Below are positions 1-11,800 of a stretch of 20,000 bases of DNA, one piece after another (within the stretch, counting starts at the first letter, position 1; every line of letters begins with the position of its first letter). The position numbers and the translations under genes are program-made. This DNA comes from Hyphochytrium catenoides. Lineage: Eukaryota; Sar; Hyphochytriomycetes; Hyphochytriales; Hyphochytriaceae. The stretch is taken from positions 4,461 to 24,460 of the forward strand of contig FLMG01004457.1 in assembly GCA_900088475.1 (NCBI GenBank). Reading direction: 5' to 3'. Below the pieces are notes generated by a model. The model was not told the DNA's origin. It saw only the letters and a list, made by a program, of their open reading frames with translations, and ran no database searches.

Positions 1-656
1 GGATCTCCTCGCCTTCCTGCGTTGCACTTTTCTCTCCTCCCATCACTTTGAAGCATCTTCACCGCGGGCCAACGGTTCCTCGACATTAGAGACAGAGAGA
101 GAAAGAAGAGAGATAACGTACTTCTGCTGCTCCTTCTCTCTTGATCTATACAGTGCCACTTCTCTCTCTCCCTCTCTCTCCTTTCGATATCCTTTTCTCT
201 TGAGTTCTCCTCTACAGATTCTCCCGTGAGCTACGGCGCCGCTTTCTTTCTCTTCCTATTTGCATCTTCTCCTCGTGACTGTGCCCCGGTCTTTGAACTC
301 GTTCCCAGATTCCCCTAGACTTTGCTCTCTCTCTCTCTCGCTCTTTCTCTCTCTCTCTCTCTCTTACTCGACCTTCTCTCTTCTATTCCTTTTCCAATTA
401 TGGCTCTTTTGCGCACTCTTAAGCGGCTATCGATGCCTCACTGCCCGCTCCGTTCTCCTATCTTTACACATTGTTTCTCTCTCTATTCCCTTTATCTCTC
501 TTGGTCCTAGTGTCTCTGGGTACGGTTTACCTTCTCCTTTGTCACTTTGTTCCTTGCCATCTTTCTCTCTATTGTCTGTCTCTCCTTCTCTCTCCATGTT
601 TCTCTTTGTGCTCCATCACCGTAAAGTCTCATTATCTTGGTTCTCTTTCTACTTAG
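1..656 (+). other. Upstream part of a plus-strand gene, CT-rich, exons not resolved
   Basis: This stretch lies upstream of the two plus-strand exons at 657-870. It is mostly pyrimidine-rich on the plus strand, with CT tracts at about 160-180 and 321-365. Acceptor-like sites occur after 218 (ctctacag) and near 305 (cgttcccag). The non-repetitive piece at 1-95 is open in a frame beginning DLLAFLR and may be part of an exon. I could not build a phase-consistent chain, so no exon is called. The long S/L-rich open frames here are translations of the CT tracts. Confidence 0.35.
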
Positions 657-870
657 AATCAATCTGAGAGCTTCTCTAGACGGAGATGTGGAGAGAAAGG
701 TGCTTGAAGAGTTACAACGGTTAATAGTGAGAGAGAGAGAGCGCTATAGCCTTCCTCTCTCTTCTCTCTCTCTTACCGAGGTACGTCAAAGAGGAGAGCA
801 ACACCTCGTAGCAAACTTTTCCTGTCCTACTGTCCTCCCAATATTCCCACCTGTCGTGCCAGAGAAATAA
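657..870 (+). CDS. C-terminal exons of an unrecognised plus-strand gene (partial)
   Basis: I do not recognise the product. An acceptor (ctttctacttag) precedes 657. The frame reads INLRASLDGDVERK and then a helical stretch ending LEELQRLI at 726, where a donor-like GTGAGA follows. A second acceptor-like site (cttaccgag) precedes 781, and 781-870 continues in the same phase as VRQRGEQHLVANF to a TAA at 868-870. The frame is also open straight through 727-780 (VRERERYSLP), so the intron is likely but not certain. An AATAAA hexamer at 866-871 overlaps the stop codon. The first exon begins in phase 2, so at least one earlier exon is needed. The gene is convergent with the Rav1 gene. Confidence 0.5.
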
Positions 871-1202
871 AATAGTAAACAAAGGCAGAGCAAGAGAGAG
901 AGAGAAAGAAGAGAGAGAGAAAGAAGAGAGAGAGAGAGAGAGTGGCCGAAAAAGGGGAGCAAAAATGTTCAGACCATAACCAGAAGGCAATGATAGCTGA
1001 TCTCTCTCTTCCCTCCTCTCTCTTCCCTCTGTCTCTTGGGCGTTGTTCTCTTCTTAGACTCAGGCTCAGGGAATAGACCCGAACAGGCAAAAAATGGCAG
1101 AGACATATCGCCAGTCAAAAGTCCATCTCTTTGACTGTCAGTTGCGTTTACTGGAGCGAGAGAGAGAACATCTTTCTCTTTCTTCGACGGTCCTTCTCTC
1201 TC
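871..1202. other. Convergent intergenic spacer
   Basis: This spacer separates the plus-strand stop at 870 from the minus-strand Rav1 stop at 1203. It holds an interrupted (GA)n tract at about 893-942 and a CT-rich patch at about 1001-1035. Both 3' UTRs probably lie here. No canonical AATAAA was seen on the minus strand. No gene is supported. Confidence 0.5.
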
Positions 1203-2952
1203 CTAAATGACGCTGAAGAGGAGACGAGCAGTCCCGTCCGCGCCACACGTCACCACTGTGTCTCCCAGAATGTCGATGTCGCTCACTCCTAAGGGGCCCA
1301 TCTACCGGGAGGGAAGAGACACAGAGAGAGAAAGAAACAAAGAAAGAGAGAGAGAAAGAGAGTGTCAATGGTGAGAGGGAAAGTTGATGATGAGAAGTTA
1401 GAGACAGAAAGAGAGAGAGAGACGCTATTAAGGCTTCGGCTCTGCTTAGGGTGTGATATTCTACACCGAAGAGTCAGAAGGCCAAGCTCCGGAAGAATCG
1501 TAGAGCAAGATAGATGCGAAAGAAAGTAAGAGAGAGAGAGAGATGGAGCTAAAGGCTTACTACGTGGCTTGCCGCATCTCCAAGAAGTGTTTGCTTGCCA
1601 TGGACATCCGGCAACATTCCCGTCTCGCGGAACATTGGCAGGGACCAGACCTGGACAACGAGGAAGCGTTGGTGAAAGTGGAAAGGAGAGAGAGAGGAGA
1701 GAAAAGAGAGAGATGATGGAGAATAGACCATGCCAACGCCACTCCTACATTCTGTTACGGCTTGGAATATTAAGAGAGCAAATTGAGAAAGCTCCACTGC
1801 CCGGGCAATAATTCTCTCTCATTCATCCCTCTGTACTCTTCTTCCCGTCTTCTTTCAGTCCCTCATGGCTTTCCTCACAATGCTCGTCCCTTTCTTCTCA
1901 TTCTCTCCTTCTCTTGAAGAGAGAGTGGCCACTTTCTTCCCTCTCTCTCTCTCTCTCTCCCTCCCTCCCGCAAGCGGAGCCTCTCCCACCTTGATATCGC
2001 CAGCGGAGGAGCCTGAGAGCAGACAGTGCTCGCGAGGATGGATCTTTAAGGTCGTGACTATTCCGTTATGCGCACTCCGCAAGGAATGGAGGAGACGCCG
2101 CTGCCTCACGTCAAACACGGAGAGAACACCTTTGTCGCCGCCAGAGATGATCAGCTAAAAGGTGCAGTCAAAAGTAAGAGAGAGAGAGAGAGAGAGAGAG
2201 TTAGTTCACGGGTCTTATCACGTGCATTACAGAGCAACTATGTGAGGCATAGCAGCTACACGTCACTCTCCTAGTGAGAGCAAGTTCCGCAGAGAGAGAG
2301 AGAGAGAGAGAATGAAGCATAGGGACAGAGAGGAGAGTGAGAGATGGCTTCCACCTAAGATACACGCTACAGAAAGAGGGTTGATCACCGAAAGCGGAGA
2401 GAGAAAGAGAGAGTGCCGATAGCTGCAGGCCAGAGCATCACCTGATGCCTCGGAGAGTATGCGATTGCAGTTGCGGCGCTCTGGTGGCTGGTAAGCGAAG
2501 AAACCAGAGCATATTTTGGATTCAACAGAGTATCCCAGAGACGGACCGTTCGAGAGCTGAGAGCCAGTAAGAGGGAGAGAGAGCAAAAATAAAATGTCAG
2601 GAAGAGGGCCCCGACCAGGGGAGGAAGAGAAGAAGAGGGTTGAAGGAGAGGAAGGGAAATGTGGAAAGGAAGACCCAAGAGAGAAAGTCCAAAGACGTTA
2701 GTAGACCAAGAAAGTTTTGCCCAGAAAAGAGAGAGAAAAGGATCAGGGATTAGGGAGTACAGTGCAGGGTCGTGGCGCCGTCCTAACAAGGACTATGAAA
2801 GGCATAGCAAGCTCCTGAAGTACGTAGTGAAAGGCCAGGAAAAGAGAGAGAGAGAGAGAGAGAGAGAGTAATTGCCTGTTTGATTGTCCTGCAGTGGCAA
2901 GCGTGCTCGGGGAGTCCAAGAAAGCAAAGTCATTGGTTCGCTTTCCATGACA
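1203..2952 (-). CDS. RAV1: Rav1 last exons: end of the C-terminal WD propeller and stop codon
   Basis: Exons: 2952-2876, 2556-2442, 2154-1990, 1650-1561 and 1301-1203. They read CHGKRTNDFAFLDSPSTLAT, RTVRLWDTLLNPKYALV, SAATAIAYSPRHQ, LIISGGDKGVLSVFDVRQRR, HPREHCLLSGSSAGDIK, VWSLPMFRETG, and finally GVSDIDILGDTVVTCGADGT before TAG at 1203-1205. Every block lines up with the animal DmX-like C-terminus (CLWDTLVSP, YAPKHQLLISGGRKG, FDIRQRQL, GSAEGNIKVW, SCGADGTLK). The 2952-2876 exon uses a GC donor (AACAG|GCAATT). The other donors are GT, and the last four junctions are phase 2, 0, 0, 0. The protein stops shortly after the last blade, with a shorter tail than animals. Confidence 0.93.
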
Positions 2953-4310
2953 CTGGAGAAACGATATTGAAGCAGCAGAGTAGAGGTTGTCAAAGAGAAA
3001 GAGAAAGGGTTAGAGGTAGGGGGCCTAAGGTTGATGGTGGGTGCTGAGTGAGGAGAGAGAGAGTTGTAGCAGACCGTAATAGGGCAGGAGAAGGGTTTAA
3101 GAAGAGAGAGAAAGAATTAGTTTGAAGGGCTTATCGGAGAGCACTGGACCTTGAGATGAGCGTAGCTTCCCCTAAACTCCTGATTGTCCGTCAGTTGCCA
3201 GAGCCACAGATGACCTGCCGCATCACAAGCACCGAACTGTGGAGAAGAAGCTTCGTTAATTGATATCATTCTGCTTCTCTCTTTCCCCTGCTCTCCCGCT
3301 CCTAGAAAAGAGATAGGCCTCTCTTTCACTTCCAGCACCTCTCTTTTTCTCAGGCAATATCGGCTCATTCGGGTCATTATCTATAGTTAACGGTGTTTGC
3401 CTTGTGGCTCCCAAGACTGTCTCCTGGAGGCTTTCTTACCTTCTGACCTAGAGAATCGTATCGTATCTGCAAGATCTCCGAGTCGGGCCTGCCGTCGCCC
3501 TCAAACTAATAGAAGACAGATCAGATTGAGATGCAAAAGTAAGGTAGACACCTCAATGCCCGTTTCTCCGTCTCTCTCGTTTTGTTCTTCCCCTTTGTTC
3601 TCACTCTCTCTCTCTGTTCTCTCTGTCTTCCAGAGTTCCTACTTTTTGGCCATCGTCTTGGTTTCTTTCTACCTAATATAACTAAATGAATTACCATCTC
3701 TCTCTCCTTTCTCCCACCTGACTCAGCTTCTCGAACTGAAAGTCTTCTTTCTTGGTGTCATTCCAAAACGCCACGCCGCCGTTCCTGTTGCCCGTTAGGA
3801 AAGAGAGAGAAGCAGGATGCGAGGCTACTGCGGTTATCTGAGAAGAGAGAGAGACAGAGAGGGAGAGAGACGAAGGGAGTGTAAGAAGCATATAGCACAT
3901 CTGTTGTGTCTGGCTTTCCCGCTCCCTGAGCGTTATCTCTTCTTTTCTCTTTCCGTTCCTCTCTCCCCTGTCTAACATTCAAAGGGCCTTCTTCGCCATA
4001 CCCCGTGTATATTCCTTCTGAAGCCTCCGGAGGTTGGAGATGTCTGAGCGTTAAGAATCATCTGTCGCTCAGAGACGGCTGCCGCCAGCTGGGAGAGAGA
4101 CCTTTGATTCTTCTCGAGCAGATCCTCTTCGTAACCCTAAGAGCAGAAGACCAAATGTGAAGGGAAGAAGAGAAAAGGAGAGGTGCGCAGGGGTCTGATC
4201 TCTTAGATTCTATGGACGTAGATGGACAGAGAAGGACCTCTCGAGCTAAATTTTGATAAAGACAGGACGATATTGAAGGGAGAAAGCGAGAAAGCGAAAA
4301 AGAGACAGAG

Positions 4311-4349
<39 letters not shown>

Positions 4350-5230
4350 AGTAGAGAGACCAAGAGTCATCTCGTCTTGGATTCGGGTACTCCCAGGACC
4401 TACCGCAAAGTCAAATGCACTGCCTGTCTCTACTTTCTCAGCGTCCAGTGCAACCTCTCTCACGCCATTCGGAGTTGCTACGATCACTTTCTTAGAGTTT
4501 CCCCTGCTGACAGAGAGAGAGCGGATCTGGTCTCCCCCTCTTCCTTCCCAGCGGAAAATCACTTTAGAAAAGAGCTTAACGCGGTCTCCATCCTCTGTGG
4601 CGACGGGTTGGCCTGCCGAGAGAAAGAGAAAGACAGAGTAGTAGAGTTCCCCAGCGGTTATACAGGGTAGGATAGAGACAGACATATAAATCAACAAGAG
4701 ACATGAGCGACTGAGATGGAGAATAAGGCGAGTGGGAAGGAGAGAAAGACTACCGACGGCTTGCACCCTCTAAGAAAAGACAATGCGAGTCAAGCGAAAA
4801 AGCCTACAGCTTTTCTAGAAGCCGGCCAGAGTAGGGCTCACTGATGAGAGATAGAAAGCAAAGCCGGAGAAAGAGAATGGGGAAGAGAGAGAAACCATGC
4901 GGAGAGGAGAGAGAAAAAAGTGACAGAAGGATAGGAGTTGAGAGGAGGAGAGAGAGAAGGGCCATGCCAATAGAATAGCTCTACGAGGTGCAGGTTCCTG
5001 CTGACCTGTGGAGATTGTGCTGTGATACCGCGCGTAAAGACTGCCTTCAGACTATGAGAAGTCAGGCATGAGTGCTTACCGGAGAGAGAAAGTCCGTCTG
5101 ATAGTGCTCTTACTTTCTCTCTCTCTCTCTCTTCTCTATTCCAACCAATCCTCTTCCTGGTCCCCGAGGTGCGTCCATTGTCCTCCTCTACCATCTCACT
5201 CTCGTTGGATCTCTTCCTCTCTCTCTCTCT

Positions 5231-5288
<58 letters not shown>

Positions 5289-6463
5289 ATCTATACTCCC
5301 CCAACTGCTTCCTAGCTCAGTTTTACTTTCTTCCTTGTCCGATGAGACCTAATCCTCCCCTTTCATATCTTCGGTCCCACATCCTCCATCTCCGGTTCCC
5401 CCTCTCTCTCTTCTTCCTGCTCTTTTTGGACCTTACCAGCACTTGTCCTTTGGAAGCCATAGCGGCTGAGTTGCCTCTGAGAGCCTGATAGAAGCCTTCC
5501 CCGTTGATAACATTCCACAGCGGAGTAGCAGAGGATGGGGAGAGGGAAGAGGGGATAACAGTCTCTCCTCCGTCTCTTTCGCCCTCAGTTCTCTTGGAGG
5601 ACGTCGAAAAGCCCTCTGAGACGGAAGAAATAAGCTCTTGGCCTTCTTTCTCACAGAGCGCTTGGGAGAGGCCCAAAAGAGCATCGATATGGAAAGAGAA
5701 GAGGAGCCGCTCTTCTCCGGCTTTATCAGTCCCTTTATTCTGAAAAAAGGTAGGGGGAGAGGTGGGTCAAGGGCTGTGCGGACAATCCTCACGGCTCAAC
5801 AGCCATAAAAAAGCCATCAGACTCTAAGAAGAGAAGAAAAGAAGAAGTGCGCCGGAGAAAGTGAGAAAGAGAAGAAGACAACGTAAACGAGAAGGAGGGC
5901 GGACCAAAAACGGTCAAGACTGGTAAGGTATCAGAAGCTGGAGAGCCTACCTCTCCTCCGTCTTCTCTCTCCAATGGCGACCCGCTTTCCTGATTATCAC
6001 CGTGCTTTCCTCGAATCTGCCTCAGTCTGTCAGCAAAGTAAGCAGAGGAAAGAAGGCGACGAATCTTCCCTCTGATCATATCTTCCCGGTTGTTTCGACG
6101 GGGTTTTCCTCCTTCCGCCAAGAGAGAAGTGAGAACAGAAGAGAGAAGTTTGGATCGTTTCTCCACGCTTAACTGCGGCTCCAGGGCCAGCTGGTCCATT
6201 TTGGAGAAAAGCTCGGCCAGAAGAGACTGCTCGTCTTCAAGCCAAAGAGCGGAGAAGAGGAGAGGAAAGAGGCTCATCTCTGCCAAAAATAGCACTACAA
6301 ACACACGTGACCGGAGAAGTAAATAAGTAAGGCGTCTCCCTTCACCTTTGGCCATACAGACGCCATTGACAGACAAGAGAGAACATGAGGATTGGAGCAA
6401 CAAGGACCCCAAGGATATGAAAGCCAAAGAGGGGAAAGAACATAACTAAAAAAGAGAGAAGAG

Positions 6464-6505
<42 letters not shown>

Positions 6506-8813
6506 ACTTGTTTATCGTACCCAAAGAATCTCGTCCCCCTTCCTTCATCATAAATCGGGAACCTTGCCACAAACAGCTGGCTGTTCTTAGAAGAGAGAAG
6601 GAGTAGGCAGATACCTTGGGCAGCCTGTCTACAGAGAGAAGAGCAACATCCCGCAGAACAGAGAGAGAGAGAGAGAAACATGCATTCCAGAAAAAAGAAA
6701 AGCCCGTATGGTCCCTCGTTTGGCTTTGGTCGTCCAATGACAAGGACGAGTAGGACGACGAAGCGGAGCAGCTGAGAACGGCAGCTGTTCTCAAAAGCGA
6801 ATGTCTGAGCGAGATCTGCAGCAGCGCCAGAATCGCCTCTCTTGATAAGGCAGAAGGCTAACAAAGAAAGCGTTGAGAAGAGAGACACCAGGATAGACAA
6901 AAAAGGGAAGAGGGGTAGGAGTTAAAAGGGTGCAAGGTGGGAATAGAAAAAGGAGAGATGTAAGTAGGATAAGGACTAGATCTGGGAAGAGTGGAGTAAG
7001 CGGGACCAATCCAACGGAGGCAGAAGCAGATGACAAGAATGTGTGAGGTGAAGAAGATGACGACAGAGAGGAGAGAGTCACACTGAAAGAGGGTAAAATT
7101 TTTTACCAAGGCTCAGGTAGCCGTCAGAGAGAGACCAGTCTCTACAGTCCGGAAAGGAGAAGGGGAGATAGGGAGCGAGAGAGAAGCGAGAGAGAGTGAG
7201 AGAGAGCGCAAGAATGAGAGGAGGTCTGAGATATCCTGGCACGACGCTCTGAGATGTAAAACACTACCTTTTCCATTTCTGTCCCTGTCTCCTCTCTTTC
7301 CTGAAAAGGAGACAGGCAGACCTGCAATGCCCTGGAGACAAGAATCTTGCCTTCCTGGAGCCCAAACTGAGCTCTCTCACTTCCAGGGCCGTCTAACCAG
7401 TAAATATCAGCAGTCAGAGCCAAAGGAGAGAAAGAGATTAAATGGGCTACGCAGTGAGGTCAAGAGGCTCAGAGTCGCGGGCAGCCAAGCACGGAGAAAT
7501 AGTCCAGGTCTACTCGACAAGCTTAGGAGACAAAATAGCGGTAGAGCTGGACCCCAAGGACCAAAAGCGAGTTGGTTACCGTTTCTTACCATTGGACAGA
7601 GCCTCTTCGCACTGGAAAAGACACGTTAAGACGGTGTCCTCCCTCACGGCGCCAAGTCCCAGAGACTCGAAGCGCCTCTCTACCTCACACAGATCCATTG
7701 TCTTGTCTATGTCTCCCTCTCTCTCTTCCTCTTTCTCTTTAAGTGCCTTTTTCAGCTCTCTCTCTGTGAGATAGTAGAGCTTGGCCTCATTTTGTGCGAG
7801 ATGTGACAGAGAGAGATCTCGCAGGTAAGAGAGAGAACGACGACAAAGTGCCCGAAACGCTTCAGCGTACTTCGGGCGTAGAGGTCTGAGCTCACTTCTA
7901 TGGAGCAAGAACTCTGCGAACTGCACCTGAGAGGGGTGGAAGGACCGACAAAAGGAGAGACTGAGTTCGTTGTCTTCATCTCCTTCTTCTTTCTGCCGTG
8001 CGTTTGCTGTTCCCTGGACAGTGAGCGAGGAAGAGCTTTGCTAAGATTATGTGCGTTCCAGAATAGAGGTGATAAAATTGAGACTTTCATCCCATATATT
8101 GAGGTAGAGAAGTCATATGCACTGCACGGAGGACTTGGAACGAGAGAGAGAAAGAGAGAGGGGGAAAACAGCGAGAGGAAGAAACCAGAGACACAGTCAG
8201 AGAGTCAAAGAGGCCAAGCCTCTCGCAACAGAGGAAAAAGCAGACGTAAATGATGAAACAATGAGGAGTGAGAAAAATGCAAGGCAATCCGGGAGACTGA
8301 AGGTCTCAGAGGCAGGTCAAGCACCCGAGAGAGCTAGCGAGAGACCTATTCAGCGAAACTACACGGCTAGAAAGAGAGACAGCAAAAATAGAGCGACTTG
8401 CCTGCGGGCTCTTGTCCTCTTCTTCTGCGGAGATCGTCGCCGAACCTAGATAGTGCAGGATCGCCTTCAAGGCTTGCTCATACTCTTTCTTCTCCCAATG
8501 GACCCAGGTAACTAGCCAAGGGTCACCTTTCTCTTTAGCGAGAGGAGTAACATAATTATCCAAGACGAAGTCCTTCAACTCTCCAGCTGTGGAGCCCTTC
8601 TGAAGGTCTAGAAGGCGGGCAACAAAGAGAGAGAGTTGAATGTCTTTTAGGAGTTTGGCCAGGACACTAAGTCCTTCCCTCTCTCTTCCTGCCAGAAGGA
8701 AGAACGATGCCGCCAGCTCGTAGCGCTGTTTGCTCTTCAACACATGGGCATTCTTAAGAGCCGCGGTCTAGAAGGAGCAAAAGGAGAGCCAGACGAAGCG
8801 GGTAGGGGAGAGA

Positions 8814-8857
<44 letters not shown>

Positions 8858-11800
8858 CAAAGAAGGAGGGGAACAGAGAGAGAGAAAATTTAGCAGGTAC
8901 CGAGTGCTGTCAAGGAGATAGCGGCTAAATCCTTAAGAGCAAGGAAAAACTGTGGAGCTGCAACATTTGAAGGCAGCTGAGAGGCCACGAATAGGACATG
9001 GAACGAAAGCTACGCTGCAACGCAAAGAGAGAGGCAGAAAGAGACATTATATCCCATAGTCAGCTCAACAATGTGAGAGGTAATATGCCAGCGGCATGCA
9101 TGTTTTTTCTCTCTGTTATTCACCTGCCAGCGCTCTTCTCTAAAATCTCGGGAGAGCAGCTCATGGATCTTCGTCTCCTTTGCCAGCTTGAAGAGACCTG
9201 CTAGAACCTGGAGCTGAGTGAAGAGCAAGACATGAGAAGTACGTACTTCCTTCCGTCGCGAAACTTGACTCTCTATCTCATCCATTTGTCTCGATCTCTC
9301 TCTTCCTTTGTCTCTCTCTGATTATCCTAGGTCAAAGAACTGCCCAAGGCACACAGAGGAGGACCTTTCAGAGTCACATTTGAGTGAGGTATGGACATGG
9401 AGCTTCGAAGAAAGGGTCTTTCTCTTCGTTTTACCTTTCCTAGGGAGACGTACAGCAGCGTACACTGGAAAGGATCTTTATTGCCTCTCACATACTGAGC
9501 CCGAGCCACCCTCTCCGCGAGCTCCTTGAGACTGCTAATTCCTTGTGGGTGCCAAAGGGCGGCTCCTGTCCTCCTCACGTCTGACCACACAGGATTCTCT
9601 GGGAGAAAGAGAACTCTGTGCTGAGGAGCCAAGAGCAACTCCTGGGACTTGCTTACCGAAGCCCAGCAAATGTCCCGCGTGGAAAACGTCAGGCAAGGAG
9701 GAGACTCGGACGATGTCTTCTTCTCCTCTTGAAGACGGAAAATGCCGCCTTTGTTCTTCTGTCTCTCATCTGGCAGTCCCATTGTCTCCTTTTGCTGATC
9801 CTCTACATTCACTGTCTTGGGGACAGGAGGAGCGAGAACAGCGGAGAGGAGATAGCGCAGGGCTGGTCCATCAAGCGTGGTGCTGCTGCCTGCGCCTTGG
9901 AAGGAGAGGGAGACGCCATGGGAGCATTCTATCCTCTGAAATGAGAGAGAACCGAAGACTTTGACAAGAGAAAGGAAGACAGAGATAGTCTCCTCTATCG
10001 AGTCTTTTGATAAGAAGAGAACGGGAGAGAGAGAGAGCTTCTCAAAGACTTCTCGAAGTTTCTCGCAGTCTGACCGCTCTAAGCGCCACACCTCAGCTAC
10101 CTTTTCCTCCTCAACACTCCCTGCTTCTAGCTCTCCATCTTCTTCTGTCTTCTTCTTAGAGACATTGCAGAATGCGCATGTGAGAGCTTTCTCTTTTGAA
10201 AGCGGCTTCCTGCCTCTGGCTAAGGGATAGTCTTTGACTCCTTCCTCTTTTGCCTCTTGATTAGAAGTTGTCTCGATCTTTTTCTCTTCTCTCTGCCAGC
10301 TCCTCTCTCCTGAGTAGATGTCACTGAAAAGATTGGCCGCAGTATCTATTTTCTTCTCTTCGGCTGTAACTCTCTCCCCGGTACCCCAGGTGGTTCCTCC
10401 TCTATCGCTGAAGAGAGCTGCAGCAGTGTCTCTTCTCCCTCCGCCATAACTCTGCAGCGTCGGCTCTTTTCCTCCCTCGAGGTTCTGAGAGGAAGAGGCT
10501 GACGAGGAGGAGAGAGACCCCAGGCCTGGAGTGTCATGGTAAGGCTGGAAGAGAGCAGCTGCCGTGTCTGGGCGATAGCGCTGTCCAGAATAAGAAGATG
10601 AGCTGTCAGAGAAGAGGGCGGCGGCTGTATCTCGCTTCCCTGCTTCTCCTACTCCTGCAAGCTGGTCACTCCTCATAGGTGCGAAGAGGTTGGCGGCTGT
10701 TTCTAGTCAATGAGCAACAGGGAAAGAGAAAGGGCAGACGGGAGAGAGACAATTAGAGGCCAAAGTCAGATGATCGGGACGACATACAGTTTAGGCTCTC
10801 TATTGGTTGCTTTAGCTAAAGAAGCGCTTAGACGGCGAGACCGGTAGGTCATCCCAGAAACAGGAAGAAGAAGAAGAAGCTAGGTTAAGGTTAAAGCCAT
10901 AATTTGAGGGGAAAGGAGAGTGAGAAGGCAGAAAGCTGAAGACTCAAACGCGGACGAAAGAGAAATTGTACCTCGTTGATCAAATAAAGCAGCCGCTGTG
11001 TGGCTCCGGAGATTCTCTAGAGAGCGCCGGCATGAGAGGGCGAAACACATAAATCGCAGTATCGTTCTCTTTGTCTCCGGGCCGTCTCTCTCTCTCTCTC
11101 TCTCTTCATCACTTTTCTTTCCCTCCATCTTGAATATTTCTTCTCCCCGACCTTCCCTTGGCCCACGTACCGGGTTTCTTCTCCTTCGCCTTCACCACGA
11201 GCCTAGCGCTTTCCTCTACTATAAACTGTGCCATCTTGTCCCAGGTGGAGGCGGCCAGTGCAGTCAGAGAGAAAGAAGGAGAACGAGGGAGAGAGAGGGG
11301 GAGAGAGGAAGGGTCCACCATATCCATATGACAAGCCCTTTGATGCTCTTTGATTGCTGAGAAAAGATGTCCCGCAAGCTCTGCTACTGCTGGCACATAG
11401 CCGAGCTCTAACGAGAGTCTGTCATGGACCAATATGAGGAAAGCGAAAGGTGGTGTAACTGGTGAGAGATTGCTAGCAATGACAGATTTAAGGGACAGGA
11501 AGTGGTCACAGTCGAAAGGGTGTGTGCGTGAGAGCCCCCGGAAGAGAGAAATAGAGAAAGGCAGCGAGAGAGAAGTAAGAAGATACGCTGGAGACAAGAC
11601 CTAGACGGAGTTTGAGCCAGTAATCTAGAGAGAACCTCAACAAAGAAGGTAGAAATCTGGGTAAAAGGCAAAGGAAGAGAAAGCCAAACCAAACCTTATC
11701 GTCGGCGGAAGGTAGTGCAACGCACTCGTCCTGTCCTGGGACGTGCTTTCTTGCTCTCTCCTGCTCTCTCCTCTGGTTTCTTTCCATAGCCAAACGCGAC

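Noticed and set aside
260..667. Long S/L-rich open frames such as this one, and similar ones throughout the window
   Set aside because: They are translations of CT tracts, occur in all pyrimidine-rich stretches on either strand, and lack splice or family support.
5761..5825. Possible exon SLMAFLWLLSRED with a good acceptor and GTGAGG donor
   Set aside because: It would end in phase 1, while the next exon at 5739 needs phase 0. Joining exon 24 directly to exon 25 keeps the frame.
8892..8980. Possible Rav1 exon reading LPSNVAAPQFFLALKDLAAI
   Set aside because: It would split the conserved EERW-TAALKNA joint and does not close in phase with the exon at 8767. The direct junction 9124 to 8767 matches the family exactly.
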